Shown in pieces: positions 35,931 through 44,519 of a DNA stretch of 64,000 nucleotides; position 1 is the first letter of the stretch; the number at the start of each line of letters is the position of its first letter. Position numbers and translations under genes: made by a program. The notes below the pieces were generated by a model, which saw nothing but the letters and a program-made list of their open reading frames with translations, ran no database searches and had not been told where the DNA came from. The DNA is from Heyndrickxia vini (lineage in GTDB: Bacteria > Bacillota > Bacilli > Bacillales > Bacillaceae_C), in contig NZ_CP065425.1 in assembly GCF_016772275.1 (NCBI RefSeq), positions 2,324,653 through 2,388,652 on the forward strand, given 5' to 3'.

Positions 35931-36725
35931 ATGATTATTAATATGAACAACGTATGCTGGAAACGCGGGGAAAACTGGATTTTAAAAAATCTATCTTGGG
36001 ATGTCAAAGAAAAAGAACATTGGTGTATTCTTGGTCTTAACGGATCTGGTAAAACGACTCTCCTTAATATGATTAATGGCTATATTTGGCCGACAAAAGG
36101 AGAAGTGAATGTATTAGGGAACACATTTGGTCGTACCGATCTTCGAGAACTTCGAAAATCAATTGGATGGGTAAGCTCTTCATTACAACAGCGATTGCCT
36201 GATGAGGAAATAGTCGTAAATATCGTATTGAGCGGCAAATTTGCAAGCATCGGTTTATATGATCAAGCAAACCCACAAGACTATGAAAAAGTGAATGATC
36301 TACTAACATTGCTAGATTGCCAGCATTTAAGAAATCGAATGTATCAAACATTATCCCAAGGGGAACGCCAACGTATACTAATCGCAAGAGCTTTAATGGC
36401 CACACCAAAATTACTTATATTAGATGAACCATGTACAGGACTGGATATCATTGCTCGGGAACAGCTTTTACAATTGATTGAAACATTAGCGAATCAACCA
36501 GATGGTCCTACTTTGATCTATGTCACGCATCATGTTGAAGAAATTCTCCCTTCCTTTCAAAAAGCTTTATTCTTAAAAAATGGTGAACAATTTGCCTCCG
36601 GTAATACAATTGACCTATTAACTGAAAAAAGATTATCGGAATTCTATAGTACACCTATTTCTATTACAAAGAATCTTGATCGGACTTGGTTGTCATTTAA
36701 AGGGAATTTAATCACGAACGCATGA
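35931..36725 (+). CDS. ABC transporter ATP-binding protein (YlmA-like)
   Basis: The 264-residue ATPase starts at the ATG at 35931 behind GGGAATGAGG; an ATG three codons earlier is a weaker option. It has GLNGSGKTT, the long Q-region SIGWVSSSLQQRLPDEEIV, signature LSQGERQR, Walker B LLILDEPCTGLD and VTHHVEEI, as in the YlmA/ModF-like group. No permease or receptor gene is adjacent, so it is an orphan ATPase of unknown cargo. Confidence 0.88.
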   Translation: MIINMNNVCWKRGENWILKNLSWDVKEKEHWCILGLNGSGKTTLLNMINGYIWPTKGEVNVLGNTFGRTDLRELRKSIGWVSSSLQQRLPDEEIVVNIVLSGKFASIGLYDQANPQDYEKVNDLLTLLDCQHLRNRMYQTLSQGERQRILIARALMATPKLLILDEPCTGLDIIAREQLLQLIETLANQPDGPTLIYVTHHVEEILPSFQKALFLKNGEQFASGNTIDLLTEKRLSEFYSTPISITKNLDRTWLSFKGNLITNA

Positions 36726-36745
36726 ATGATCATGCGTTCACTTTT
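36717..36745 (+). terminator. Terminator overlapping the ABC ATPase stop
   Basis: AACGCATGA pairs with TCATGCGTT (9 bp), including the stop codon, and is followed by CACTTTTTG. Confidence 0.75.
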
Positions 36746-36753
36746 TGTTAATT

Positions 36754-37293
36754 CTATTTCCAAATTCTCTTAATATTAATTGAATTGGTATCAAAATCCA
36801 ATTGATAAACATCTGGATTCGTCAAATCCCGCCATGTTTCAAAGGAATACTTGTTATCAAAATAATTTAATATTAAGGATAATAAATTCCCATGTGTTGC
36901 AACTACGGTCGTGTCATATGGTCCTTCTACTATCTCTGTTATTACATCGATCGCACGCTTTGCAGCCTTTCTACTTGATTCCCCGCCATCAAAGCAAAGA
37001 TCTATATCATCAAACGTTCTTCTTAGCATGTCAAACCATTCGGGTTGATCAGTTGTACTAAGTACCCTCTCAGTTAAACGTGTATCTTTAACGATTCTAA
37101 GTTTCTTCATATTTGCAAGTGGAACTACGGAATCAACAGCTCTTTTAAAAGGACTTGCTATTATTTGATCAATGTTTTTAGTAGAAAAAAATTCAGCTAA
37201 TTCAACAGATTGCTTGACACCTATTTCTGTTAAATTCGCATCCATTTCCTGACCAAATGCCTGACAATGTCGAATAAGGTAAATCGTTTTCAA
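36754..37293 (-). CDS. Histidine phosphatase superfamily protein
   Basis: The 179-residue protein opens MKTIYLIRHCQAFGQ with the RHC (RHG-type) phosphohistidine motif. It has ITASPFKRAVDS-like IIASPFKRAVD, the Glu region TERVLSTTDQP, and the second catalytic His in VVATHGNLLSLILNYFD. The start is a TTG at 37293 after GGGGAAG. The family includes phosphoglycerate-mutase-like phosphatases of small metabolites. No specific substrate can be named. Confidence 0.88.
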   Translation of the reverse strand: MKTIYLIRHCQAFGQEMDANLTEIGVKQSVELAEFFSTKNIDQIIASPFKRAVDSVVPLANMKKLRIVKDTRLTERVLSTTDQPEWFDMLRRTFDDIDLCFDGGESSRKAAKRAIDVITEIVEGPYDTTVVATHGNLLSLILNYFDNKYSFETWRDLTNPDVYQLDFDTNSINIKRIWK

Positions 37294-37368
37294 TTACGCT
37301 CTTCCCCTTGTATGAAATAGTTTTTTATTCATTATAATCTTGAATCGCTCACGAAGCTAAACTAATTT

Positions 37369-38076
37369 TCAACACCTGACATACTTGCGTTTGAAACCAA
37401 GTCTTCCTCTATCAATTTCTTTTTGAATACTTTCGTGAGCATTTAAGAGACTGCTTTTCTTAAGTTCCCGTCTAACTTCTACTATACCTACTGCCTTTGC
37501 GGTTTCGACTGCCTTTTCATGCAGTGGCAAATAAGAAATCCCCACAGTGGATAGAAAATTATTCATAGACGATTTCGTTCGTTCTGGTGAATCATGAATC
37601 GTATTTTTCACAATATCAAGCATATTGGAAATTTTACTTTCGGAAAATTCATTGTCTTTACGATTTCCTAAAAGCCAGCAATAGCAACTCCAACCCGCTG
37701 ACATTCTCAGCTCGTCACCGCTTGCAATCCACTTATCAGCAATGTTTTGGGCAATATCCGATTCAGATAAAGTTACTGCTACCACATAATCGGACAGCAT
37801 ATAAAAATACGCCCCATCCATCCAACGATCAAAATCCGACTCTGTCATAGCTTTCGGATCTGCAATGATGCCTGCAAAGTACATTGCATCGTAGTTACCT
37901 GTGGAATAAAGCTCTTCAGCTAAACGTTGATTTATTTTTATTTTCCTTGCAATAGGTTTCATAGCGCCTGTAGCTACACCAAAAAGAGGTTCATGGGCAC
38001 CATTCGATATGTACATTTTTTTCATTCGATCCTTACCGAGCTCTTCAAGCTCCTTCATAACTGTATCAAAATCCAT
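37369..38076 (-). CDS. DNA alkylation repair protein, AlkD-like
   Basis: The 235-residue all-helical protein matches the AlkD/ALK HEAT-repeat family: MDFDTVMKELEELGKDRMKKMYISNGAHEPLFGVATGAMKPIARKI near the start, then LAEELYSTGNYDAMYFAGIIADP, and the repeats ending SMNNFLSTVGISYLPLHEKAVETAKAVG. AlkD excises cationic alkylpurines by phosphate-backbone capture. AAAGGAAG precedes the ATG. The family contains many proteins with DNA-binding but no proven glycosylase role. Confidence 0.85.
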   Translation of the reverse strand: MDFDTVMKELEELGKDRMKKMYISNGAHEPLFGVATGAMKPIARKIKINQRLAEELYSTGNYDAMYFAGIIADPKAMTESDFDRWMDGAYFYMLSDYVVAVTLSESDIAQNIADKWIASGDELRMSAGWSCYCWLLGNRKDNEFSESKISNMLDIVKNTIHDSPERTKSSMNNFLSTVGISYLPLHEKAVETAKAVGIVEVRRELKKSSLLNAHESIQKEIDRGRLGFKRKYVRC

Positions 38077-38138
38077 AGTTACACTTCCTTTAGATGAATA
38101 TTTTAGGCTGTGCTTAATTTAGTTTCCTATCAAATAAA

Positions 38139-38732
38139 CTAATCATTTAATCCTTTTCCGTCGAGAATTTTCTGTGTATATTTTTCAATCCTTGACACTC
38201 TAGTTTTGGATTGCTTTGCTTCAGCAAAATAACGAATGTATGCTCTTTGCCGCCCCGGCGTTAATGCTTCAAAAGCGGTTTTCAAGGCAGGGATTTCATC
38301 GAATTTATTTTGAAGTTCTTCAGGAATACTGAATTCCGTTTTCTTTTTATAATTTACTTTCAAACCAGCTTTTTCTACTTCGATCGCTTCATTAATATAT
38401 TCTTTCAAGATGGTTTCCATTTCAATTATTTCTTGTACATTGGTGAACCGAATCTGGCGCGCTGCCTGCACATTCTCCGTTTGTTGGATCAGTATCATAT
38501 GGGGATCCTTTAACAAGGCACCTTTGTGAAACAAGAGTGCACAATATTCTTTAAATCCATGAATCAAAACGATGTTTTTATTCTCAAACATGTAACAAGG
38601 ATGCATCCACTTAATATCTTCTGTCAGCTCGCAGTCAAGAACGATATTTCGTAACGCCTCAAATTCTTCCTTCCACTTTTTTGCCTTTTTTAGAAATCCA
38701 TCAACCTTACGATTTTTTCTACTATTTTCCAT
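38139..38732 (-). CDS. YdeI/OmpD-associated (DUF1801-type) protein
   Basis: The 197-residue protein starts at the ATG at 38732 after GAGGGG. Blocks LTEDIKWMHPCYMFENKNIVLIHGFKEYCALLFHKGALLKDP and the C-terminal LTPGRQRAYIRYFAEAKQSKTRVSRIEKY identify the YdeI group, which contains a DUF1801 fold plus a YdeI C-terminal segment. B. subtilis YdeI is uncharacterised in function. Monocistronic. Confidence 0.88.
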   Translation of the reverse strand: MENSRKNRKVDGFLKKAKKWKEEFEALRNIVLDCELTEDIKWMHPCYMFENKNIVLIHGFKEYCALLFHKGALLKDPHMILIQQTENVQAARQIRFTNVQEIIEMETILKEYINEAIEVEKAGLKVNYKKKTEFSIPEELQNKFDEIPALKTAFEALTPGRQRAYIRYFAEAKQSKTRVSRIEKYTQKILDGKGLND

Positions 38733-38862
38733 GGAAAAATCCCCTCTTTCCGACTTTACTAGAATATACAACAACATTGAAACCTTTTCCAATACCCGAA
38801 AAGTATCTGAATATGCTTATGTGATCACAGCTTATTAACTTAATTAAACTCGAATCAAAAAT

Positions 38863-38882
38863 GGCTGCCTTAATCAGCAGCC
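38863..38882 (-). terminator. Terminator of the HTH-TPR regulator gene
   Basis: GGCTGC pairs with GCAGCC with an 8-base loop and is followed on the minus strand by ATTTTTG. A 130-base 3' region with no coding frame of more than four codons after a ribosome site lies between it and the regulator stop. Confidence 0.55.
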
Positions 38883-39012
38883 GTTTACATATAAAAATTC
38901 GTTTATGACCTCAATTTTAATTTCAAAATCTAAGTATTGATCTCTTTTGTATTAATCATTGTCCATTGTTTTTCCCTTCGTTATTTACATTTAGTCTATT
39001 TAAAATACGACA

Positions 39013-40257
39013 CTAATCTAAATCATAATGGCTTTTCTCAGCAAGCATTTTCTTTTTGGCGATAGTCCATGCCTTTTCGTTCTGCCCTGTTTTTATAAAA
39101 TACCGAAATAGCCTAACTTCAAAATGCTGTATTCCATCCTCATTCCCGGATTTTACAAAGTATGGAAGGACTTCATTTTCCACATATTCATAGTATGAAT
39201 CTTCCATACCATTCAATAAAAATATATGTAAGTTAAAATAGAGATATCTATGATCCTTTCTGCGAATTGCATGGTTAAGTCCTTTTTTTGCATCGGATAA
39301 TAGTCTTTCCTTCGACTTTAAGTTGCCTTTATAACAAATGTCTATGTACAAATCTAACATGGTTAGATAGTAAAAATCGTCTTCTTTTATTAACGAAAAT
39401 CCTTTATCTAGATACTCTTTCGCTTCTTCAAAATATTTTCTTCTAAACAGCTCTTGTCCAAAATTATAATAGAGCTTAAGTAGTCTATCTACGGATTGAA
39501 TCTTTTTGGCAGACTGAATTAATTTATAATAATATTTGCGCGTTTCTTCTAAGCTAAATTGCGATTGAGCGTTTATTTGAAGGATAATAAGCGTTTCTGT
39601 ATCAAGTATACGTGTAAAATTTAATGTTTCCTGAAAATAATGCAAAGCTTTTTGCGCATAATATTGAGCTAAAGTGTTATCATGAACGGCATGATATGAA
39701 ATAGCCAAGTGATAATAATATTCTTGGCTAGAATAATTGGAATTAATTTTCTTTAGAACTTCAATAGAATTCTTATAGCTTCCGATACTAAAGTAATAGA
39801 TTCCCTGAACGTGATTATATAGGTTGCTCTCATATGGTGTTAGGTTATAATCAAGTTTCTTAATTTTCTCCATTATTTTATGACACTTTTCAATTTCATA
39901 AAATACAAGATAATGACGGGCCAAAAAAAGTGAGTAACGAACTTGAAAATCGGGAATATCCTTTAATGGGTTAGCGTCAAGTGCTGCTTTTTTTACATGC
40001 ATGTCTTCGGTATCTAACATAACAATAGCGTTTTGCCACTCTTGTAATGCAGCTACAAAACTTTTGAATTTTCTTACTTCCTCTTGAATATCTATTTCTA
40101 ATTGTTTAGAAAGGATTGTTGTAATCTCACCCGAATATTCTGTTATGCCGCGTTCAATTTTACTTAAATGACTAACAGAACAAATCCCTTTTGATAGCTG
40201 TTCTTGCGTGTATCCTTTTTGTTCTCTGTAGTATTTTAAAATTTTCCCCTCAATCAT
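39013..40257 (-). CDS. XRE-type regulator with TPR array (RNPP-like)
   Basis: The 414-residue protein begins with a Cro/CI helix-turn-helix (GKILKYYREQKGYTQEQLSKGICSVSHLSKIERG, about 4-37). A long all-helical TPR-like array of about eight to nine repeats follows, rich in Tyr/Phe (for example YNHVQGIYYFSIGSYKNSIEVLKKI and YYHLAISYHAVHDNTLAQYYAQKALHYF). This layout is that of the RNPP group (PlcR, NprR, Rgg), in which the TPR part binds a short peptide. GGGGGGG precedes the ATG. No signal-peptide-bearing pheromone gene follows directly. The ligand is unknown. Confidence 0.85.
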   Translation of the reverse strand: MIEGKILKYYREQKGYTQEQLSKGICSVSHLSKIERGITEYSGEITTILSKQLEIDIQEEVRKFKSFVAALQEWQNAIVMLDTEDMHVKKAALDANPLKDIPDFQVRYSLFLARHYLVFYEIEKCHKIMEKIKKLDYNLTPYESNLYNHVQGIYYFSIGSYKNSIEVLKKINSNYSSQEYYYHLAISYHAVHDNTLAQYYAQKALHYFQETLNFTRILDTETLIILQINAQSQFSLEETRKYYYKLIQSAKKIQSVDRLLKLYYNFGQELFRRKYFEEAKEYLDKGFSLIKEDDFYYLTMLDLYIDICYKGNLKSKERLLSDAKKGLNHAIRRKDHRYLYFNLHIFLLNGMEDSYYEYVENEVLPYFVKSGNEDGIQHFEVRLFRYFIKTGQNEKAWTIAKKKMLAEKSHYDLD

Positions 40258-40325
40258 CCTGTCCCCCCCTACAAATAGTATACAGAATATATGAAAGGTT
40301 TGGAATAATCTTTAAAAGGGCGTGG

Positions 40326-40730
40326 TCATAATGTTGTCTTATTTATTTTGTTGGCAATGTCAACTATCCGAGTACGATTCAATTCATCTAAAAACTTCTC
40401 CTCGGCTGATTCTATCGCTTTCTGAATTAAACAATCTGGATTATGATTTGAGCAATAATCAAAAATAGGTGTCAAACCTTCAATCGCCTTTACCACATCA
40501 AGGAATGAAAATTCTACCCACCCTGCCTTTAATTTATAACCACCATTTGCACCTGAAACAGATTCAATCATACCTGACTTTACTAACTTGGTTAGAATTT
40601 TTGATAAATATGTCGTTGAAACTTGTTGATGTTCAGCTAATTTTGCCACACCAATATGTTCATTTTGGGGATTAACAGCTAATAATAACATGGTATGAAG
40701 TGCATAATTCGTTGCTTTCGTTAACTTCAT
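40326..40730 (-). CDS. Rrf2-family transcriptional regulator
   Basis: The 134-residue protein has the Rrf2 winged helix (MKLTKATNYALHTMLLLA, LAEHQQVSTTYLSKILTKLVKSGMIESVSGANGGYKL). Two cysteines occur in the C-terminal part (FDYCSNHNPDCLIQ, about 93 and 100). Canonical Fe-S members (IscR, NsrR) have three clustered cysteines, so a cluster is uncertain; redox-sensing thiols are possible. TAGGAG precedes the ATG. It is divergent from the TerB-like gene. Confidence 0.9.
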   Translation of the reverse strand: MKLTKATNYALHTMLLLAVNPQNEHIGVAKLAEHQQVSTTYLSKILTKLVKSGMIESVSGANGGYKLKAGWVEFSFLDVVKAIEGLTPIFDYCSNHNPDCLIQKAIESAEEKFLDELNRTRIVDIANKINKTTL

Positions 40731-40917
40731 ATTAAGACTCCTATTGTAGATTTAACATATCTATAATATCTTTTTGGAAATTTCTTGTCAAATCCTAAAA
40801 AATCATCTTATTGAGGCAAAATGTTAAGTAAAATTCATGAATTAATTTAGATACCACATCCTTTTACGTTATAATTAAGGAAGTATAAAAAACCGAGACT
40901 TAAAGGAGATATTGTCT

Positions 40918-41286
40918 GTGTTCCTAAGAGAACTAAATCAAAAAGAGAAGGAAGCGTTTCTTGAACTCGCTTATCTCATAGCAAAAATTGATAAAAATCA
41001 ATCTATATTCGAAAATTCAATTCTAATTAAGTTCAAAACAGAGATGGGAATTGATAAATATTCAATAAAAGGATCTGACATAGAAGATATACTTGAAGTA
41101 TTTGAGAATGATCGGACTAAAAATATCGTCTTAGTTGAAATCCTTAGACTAATCTTCTCAGATGGAGTTTTTCACGATTTTGAGAGAGAATCTATTCAAC
41201 TAATAAAAAAACATTTTGGTTTCGATAAAGATGATTACCAAAGTTTACGGGATTGGGTTATAAAAATAAAAGAATTAGAACAATAA
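40918..41286 (+). CDS. TerB-like helical protein
   Basis: I start at the GTG at 40918, nine bases after AAGGAG; a TTG two codons earlier is too close. The 122-residue protein resembles the tellurite-resistance TerB fold: FLELAYLIAKIDKNQSI, a middle acidic helix, then VLVEILRLIFSDGVFHDFERESIQLIKKHFGF. These paired acidic D-G/D-x-F-x-x-x-E segments are typical metal-contact positions. The function of lone TerB-like proteins is unknown. Divergent from the Rrf2 gene. Confidence 0.7.
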   Translation: MFLRELNQKEKEAFLELAYLIAKIDKNQSIFENSILIKFKTEMGIDKYSIKGSDIEDILEVFENDRTKNIVLVEILRLIFSDGVFHDFERESIQLIKKHFGFDKDDYQSLRDWVIKIKELEQ

Positions 41287-41342
41287 GTAACAACTAAAAT
41301 TATATGTTAAAACTTTTACTGTATTTAGAAAAGACTTTTAAA

Positions 41343-41440
41343 TTGACTCCAATAAATATAGAGTGTATACTCGTAATCGTTGTACGCATAAATTGGAGAT
41401 TGATCCCCACAACTTGTTTTGTGGGGATTTTTGTTTTGAT
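41343..41440 (+). ncRNA. Candidate short RNA: promoter followed closely by terminator
   Basis: TTGACT (41343-41348) and TATACT (41366-41371) are 17 bases apart, a near-consensus sigma-A promoter. Only about 30 bases beyond the expected start, ATCCCCACAA (41403-41412) pairs with TTGTGGGGAT (41419-41428), followed by TTTTTGTTTT. The product would be about 60 bases. It could be a small RNA or an attenuated leader of the membrane genes downstream. Confidence 0.5.
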
Positions 41441-41488
41441 TACTTTTATACATTTCAAGGGTTATAGAATTAGATAAAAAAACTTATA

Positions 41489-41791
41489 TTGAAACTTCTT
41501 TTTAATTTCTATATATTACTAATATATACTTGGTTCAAGGAGGGACTAAAGATCACTTTACTACCTTTGTATTTATTACACGTAACTGCCGATCCCCACG
41601 TAGAAAATGATTTTCAATTATGGCTCGTCCTTTTCTGCAATCTTCTAATGGTTATCACCGGTTTCATTTTTATGTATAAACTGTTTAAACTTAAAAATGT
41701 AAAAAAAACGGCAATTACATTTGGGATCATCTTACTTATTAATTATTTTCTTATACTTATTTTCGGAAGTTTCTTTGATTTACTTGGTTAA
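41489..41791 (+). CDS. Small membrane protein, start uncertain
   Basis: The frame encodes up to 100 residues with two or three hydrophobic helices (LWLVLFCNLLMVITGFIFMYKLF, AITFGIILLINYFLILIFGSFFDLLG). No family is recognised. The TTG at 41489 has no ribosome site. A very strong AAGGAGGG at 41537-41544 instead lies eight bases before an in-frame ATC at 41552, which would give 79 residues from a rare start codon. It is followed after 15 bases by a larger membrane protein gene, so the two are probably one unit. Confidence 0.55.
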   Translation: MKLLFNFYILLIYTWFKEGLKITLLPLYLLHVTADPHVENDFQLWLVLFCNLLMVITGFIFMYKLFKLKNVKKTAITFGIILLINYFLILIFGSFFDLLG

Positions 41792-41806
41792 CGAAGGGAG
41801 ATGTTG

Positions 41807-42781
41807 ATGAATTTGAAATTTTACCGACTTTGGGTTTTAGCATTTTTACTTAAATTTATTGGTTCTGCTTGGGATGCGTCCTATCATTTCCGATATTTAT
41901 TTGAAAAGTACTCCATTCCTCATTTAGTTAATTTTGCCGGCTTTGCATTAGGGGCATTCCTTTTATTTAATGAGTGGCGGCGTTTAAACTATATGGATCG
42001 TTTTTCTAGAAATTTAACGACAATTGGCTATGTACTGTTTTTAATTGGAATTCCTTTAGATTTTAGTTATCATATCGCATATGGAATTGATTTGACAACA
42101 TGGAGTCCAACACATTTTGTCTATTATATTGCGACTGGAATTATGATTATTGCTGTTTGGCGCGGGTATTCGGTTTATACAAAAGGTCAAGTGCCTCTAT
42201 GGAAATCAATGCATACTTGGTTTGCCATGTTTTTATTAGAATGTCTTGTATTCCCAAATATGCAGCAAGAAAATGGTTCTATCTCATATGATCAATATAT
42301 CCATGGTAAATCAATCGCATCTAAAGAAATTTTAGCGATTTTATCTGACCCAGCATCGCAAATTTTTGGCGGAATCCCACCTTGGTTATATCCTTGTTAT
42401 TCCGTATTAACGGTTTCATTATTTACTGTTTTAATCATTCGAATTTTCCGAAGTTACTCTATACCATTAGCGGCTACTGCGTTATATATTGGTTTAAGAT
42501 TTATAGGAAAATTGATTTTCTTTGCAGTTGGATACCCAACATCATATGTTCCAATTACACTATTATTTATTCCTATATTCTATCTTTTAATAAAAAAATA
42601 TTCTTGGCTCGCCGGTTTATTGGGCAGCTTCGTCTATTTTATTACGCTGTACGGAATTCATACATCTGGACTACTCATTACTCCACCTTTGGAGATTTCG
42701 TTACTCATACCTGTTCTACTGATAGGAATGATCGTCCCTATTATCATTCCCGCGCGGAAAAAGCGGATTGAAGAGGTGTAG
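41807..42781 (+). CDS. Unrecognised multi-spanning membrane protein
   Basis: The start is the ATG at 41807, six bases after GAAGGGAG. The 324-residue protein has about eight hydrophobic helices. It carries paired His-rich sequences near helix ends: WDASYHFRYLFEKYSIPHL, DFSYHIAYGIDLTTWSPTHFVYY. Both follow a D-x-S-Y-H pattern, which suggests internal duplication or metal/haem liganding. I recognise no family. It follows the small membrane protein and precedes a bidirectional terminator. Confidence 0.7.
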   Translation: MNLKFYRLWVLAFLLKFIGSAWDASYHFRYLFEKYSIPHLVNFAGFALGAFLLFNEWRRLNYMDRFSRNLTTIGYVLFLIGIPLDFSYHIAYGIDLTTWSPTHFVYYIATGIMIIAVWRGYSVYTKGQVPLWKSMHTWFAMFLLECLVFPNMQQENGSISYDQYIHGKSIASKEILAILSDPASQIFGGIPPWLYPCYSVLTVSLFTVLIIRIFRSYSIPLAATALYIGLRFIGKLIFFAVGYPTSYVPITLLFIPIFYLLIKKYSWLAGLLGSFVYFITLYGIHTSGLLITPPLEISLLIPVLLIGMIVPIIIPARKKRIEEV

Positions 42782-42809
42782 TTTTCCAAATATAAATTCT
42801 TTGTACTAC

Positions 42810-42837
42810 AAAGGCAATGTCCGTGGACATTGCCTTT
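42810..42837. terminator. Bidirectional terminator between membrane protein and aspartase genes
   Basis: AAAGGCAATGTCC pairs with GGACATTGCCTTT (13 bp) with a 2-base loop and T/A-rich flanks on both sides. Confidence 0.75.
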
Positions 42838-42868
42838 TATATTGCAGTTTATATAAGTTATCAATTTA

Positions 42869-44299
42869 TTAATCTCTATCTAACAATTCAGCACCAGCAA
42901 TGCCAGGATGTGTCATTTCATACGGATCTAGTATTAAATTTAACTCTTCTTCTGTTAATACATCATATTTCAAACAGAGTTCCCGGATCGGTTCTCCGTT
43001 TACGATTGCCTCTCGTGCAATTCTTGCAGCTACTTCATACCCAATATGAGGATTAACCGCAGTAATGAGACCGGCACTCTTCTCTACATAATCTTTCAAT
43101 CTCTTTTCATTTGCTTTTATTCCTTTTAAGCAATTATCTGTAAAAGTACGGAAAGCATTACGCATAATACTGATAGATTGTAGGAGATTATATACGAGAA
43201 CAGGTTCCATCACATTTAACTCAAGCTGACCCGCTTCAGATGCAAGGCAAATAGTATGATCATTGCCAATGACTTGGAATGCTACCTGGTTAATTACTTC
43301 TGCCATCACGGGATTTACTTTACCAGGCATGATAGATGAACCTGGTTGTCTAGCAGGCAGCATGATTTCACCCAAGCCCGCTCTAGGACCTGAAGCCATT
43401 AAACGTAGATCATTGGCAATTTTTGACATATTCATCATACAAACCTTCAATGCCGCTGATACTTCTGTATATGCATCCGTATTTTGTGTTGCATCTACAA
43501 GATGTTCGGCACCAATTAAAGGGAGACCGCTGATTTGGGCAAGATGTTTTACTACGGATTCGATATATCGTGGATCAGCATTTAAGCCGGTACCGACTGC
43601 TGTTGCTCCCATGTTCAATTCATATAAATGCTGGCGTGATTGTTTTATCCGTTTGATGTCACGTCCGATTACGCGACTATACGCTTCAAATTCCTGACCA
43701 AGTCGAATTGGTACAGCATCCTGTAGATGGGTGCGCCCCATTTTAATGATAGGATTAAATTCTTGAGCCTTTTCCTGAAAAACCGCTTTCATTTCCTCCA
43801 TGGAAACTAGTAAAGTTTCTAAAAGATTTAAAACCGCAATATGAATCGCGGAAGGAAATGCATCGTTCGTCGATTGTGACATATTGACATGGGTGTTCGG
43901 ACTACAATGGAAATAATCCCCTTTTTCTTCGCCCATCAATTCGATAGCTCGGTTAGCAAGAACTTCATTCACATTCATATTTATTGATGTTCCTGCTCCC
44001 CCTTGAATAGGGTCAACGATTATTTGGTCATGCCATTTTCCTTCAATTAATTCATCTGCTGCCTTGACGATTGCTTCTCCAATTCCGGAATAGAGACGTT
44101 TGACATCCATATTCGCAAGTGCAGCTGCCTTTTTTACCATAGCCATACCCTTTATTAATTCCTCATGTATCCGATAACCTGTGATTTGAAAATTCTCCAC
44201 AGCGCGAAGTGTTTGGATCCCATAATAAGCTTCAGCGGGAACTTCTTTTGTTCCTAAAAAATCCTTTTCAGTACGCATTTTGCTTTGTGTAATTGTCAT
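42869..44299 (-). CDS. aspA: Aspartate ammonia-lyase
   Basis: The 476-residue enzyme is a full-length fumarase/aspartase superfamily member with the signature GSSIMPGKVNP near residue 325, the N-terminal DFLGTKEVPAEAYYGIQTLRAVENF, and GGAGTSINMNVNEVLANRA plus NTHVNMSQSTNDAFPSAIH. These set it with aspartase (AnsB/AspA) rather than fumarase, mainly through the N-terminal pattern. It converts L-aspartate to fumarate and ammonia in the cytosol. AGGAGAG precedes the ATG. No asparaginase gene is adjacent, unlike the ansAB operon. Confidence 0.92.
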   Translation of the reverse strand: MTITQSKMRTEKDFLGTKEVPAEAYYGIQTLRAVENFQITGYRIHEELIKGMAMVKKAAALANMDVKRLYSGIGEAIVKAADELIEGKWHDQIIVDPIQGGAGTSINMNVNEVLANRAIELMGEEKGDYFHCSPNTHVNMSQSTNDAFPSAIHIAVLNLLETLLVSMEEMKAVFQEKAQEFNPIIKMGRTHLQDAVPIRLGQEFEAYSRVIGRDIKRIKQSRQHLYELNMGATAVGTGLNADPRYIESVVKHLAQISGLPLIGAEHLVDATQNTDAYTEVSAALKVCMMNMSKIANDLRLMASGPRAGLGEIMLPARQPGSSIMPGKVNPVMAEVINQVAFQVIGNDHTICLASEAGQLELNVMEPVLVYNLLQSISIMRNAFRTFTDNCLKGIKANEKRLKDYVEKSAGLITAVNPHIGYEVAARIAREAIVNGEPIRELCLKYDVLTEEELNLILDPYEMTHPGIAGAELLDRD

Positions 44300-44519
44300 A
44301 TTATTCGCTCTCCTATTTAGGTCATTAGTACTTCTTCTGTCAACTTCCTATTATAAGTGCAAATATAAGAAAGTTAAAGAGAAATACAGATTAAACTTTT
44401 TAGTTATTTGAAAAATCTGTATGAAGTTTTACCTTTTCACCTTTCCCGCCATGTTCCACATATTTAAAAAGGACAATGAATACATATTATAAAAGTATAG
44501 ACAAATGGAGAGATATGTA

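Noticed and set aside
41360-41470. Possible 35-codon frame running through the promoter-terminator element
   Set aside because: It would start at the -10 region itself and pass through the terminator stem, so it cannot be expressed from that promoter.
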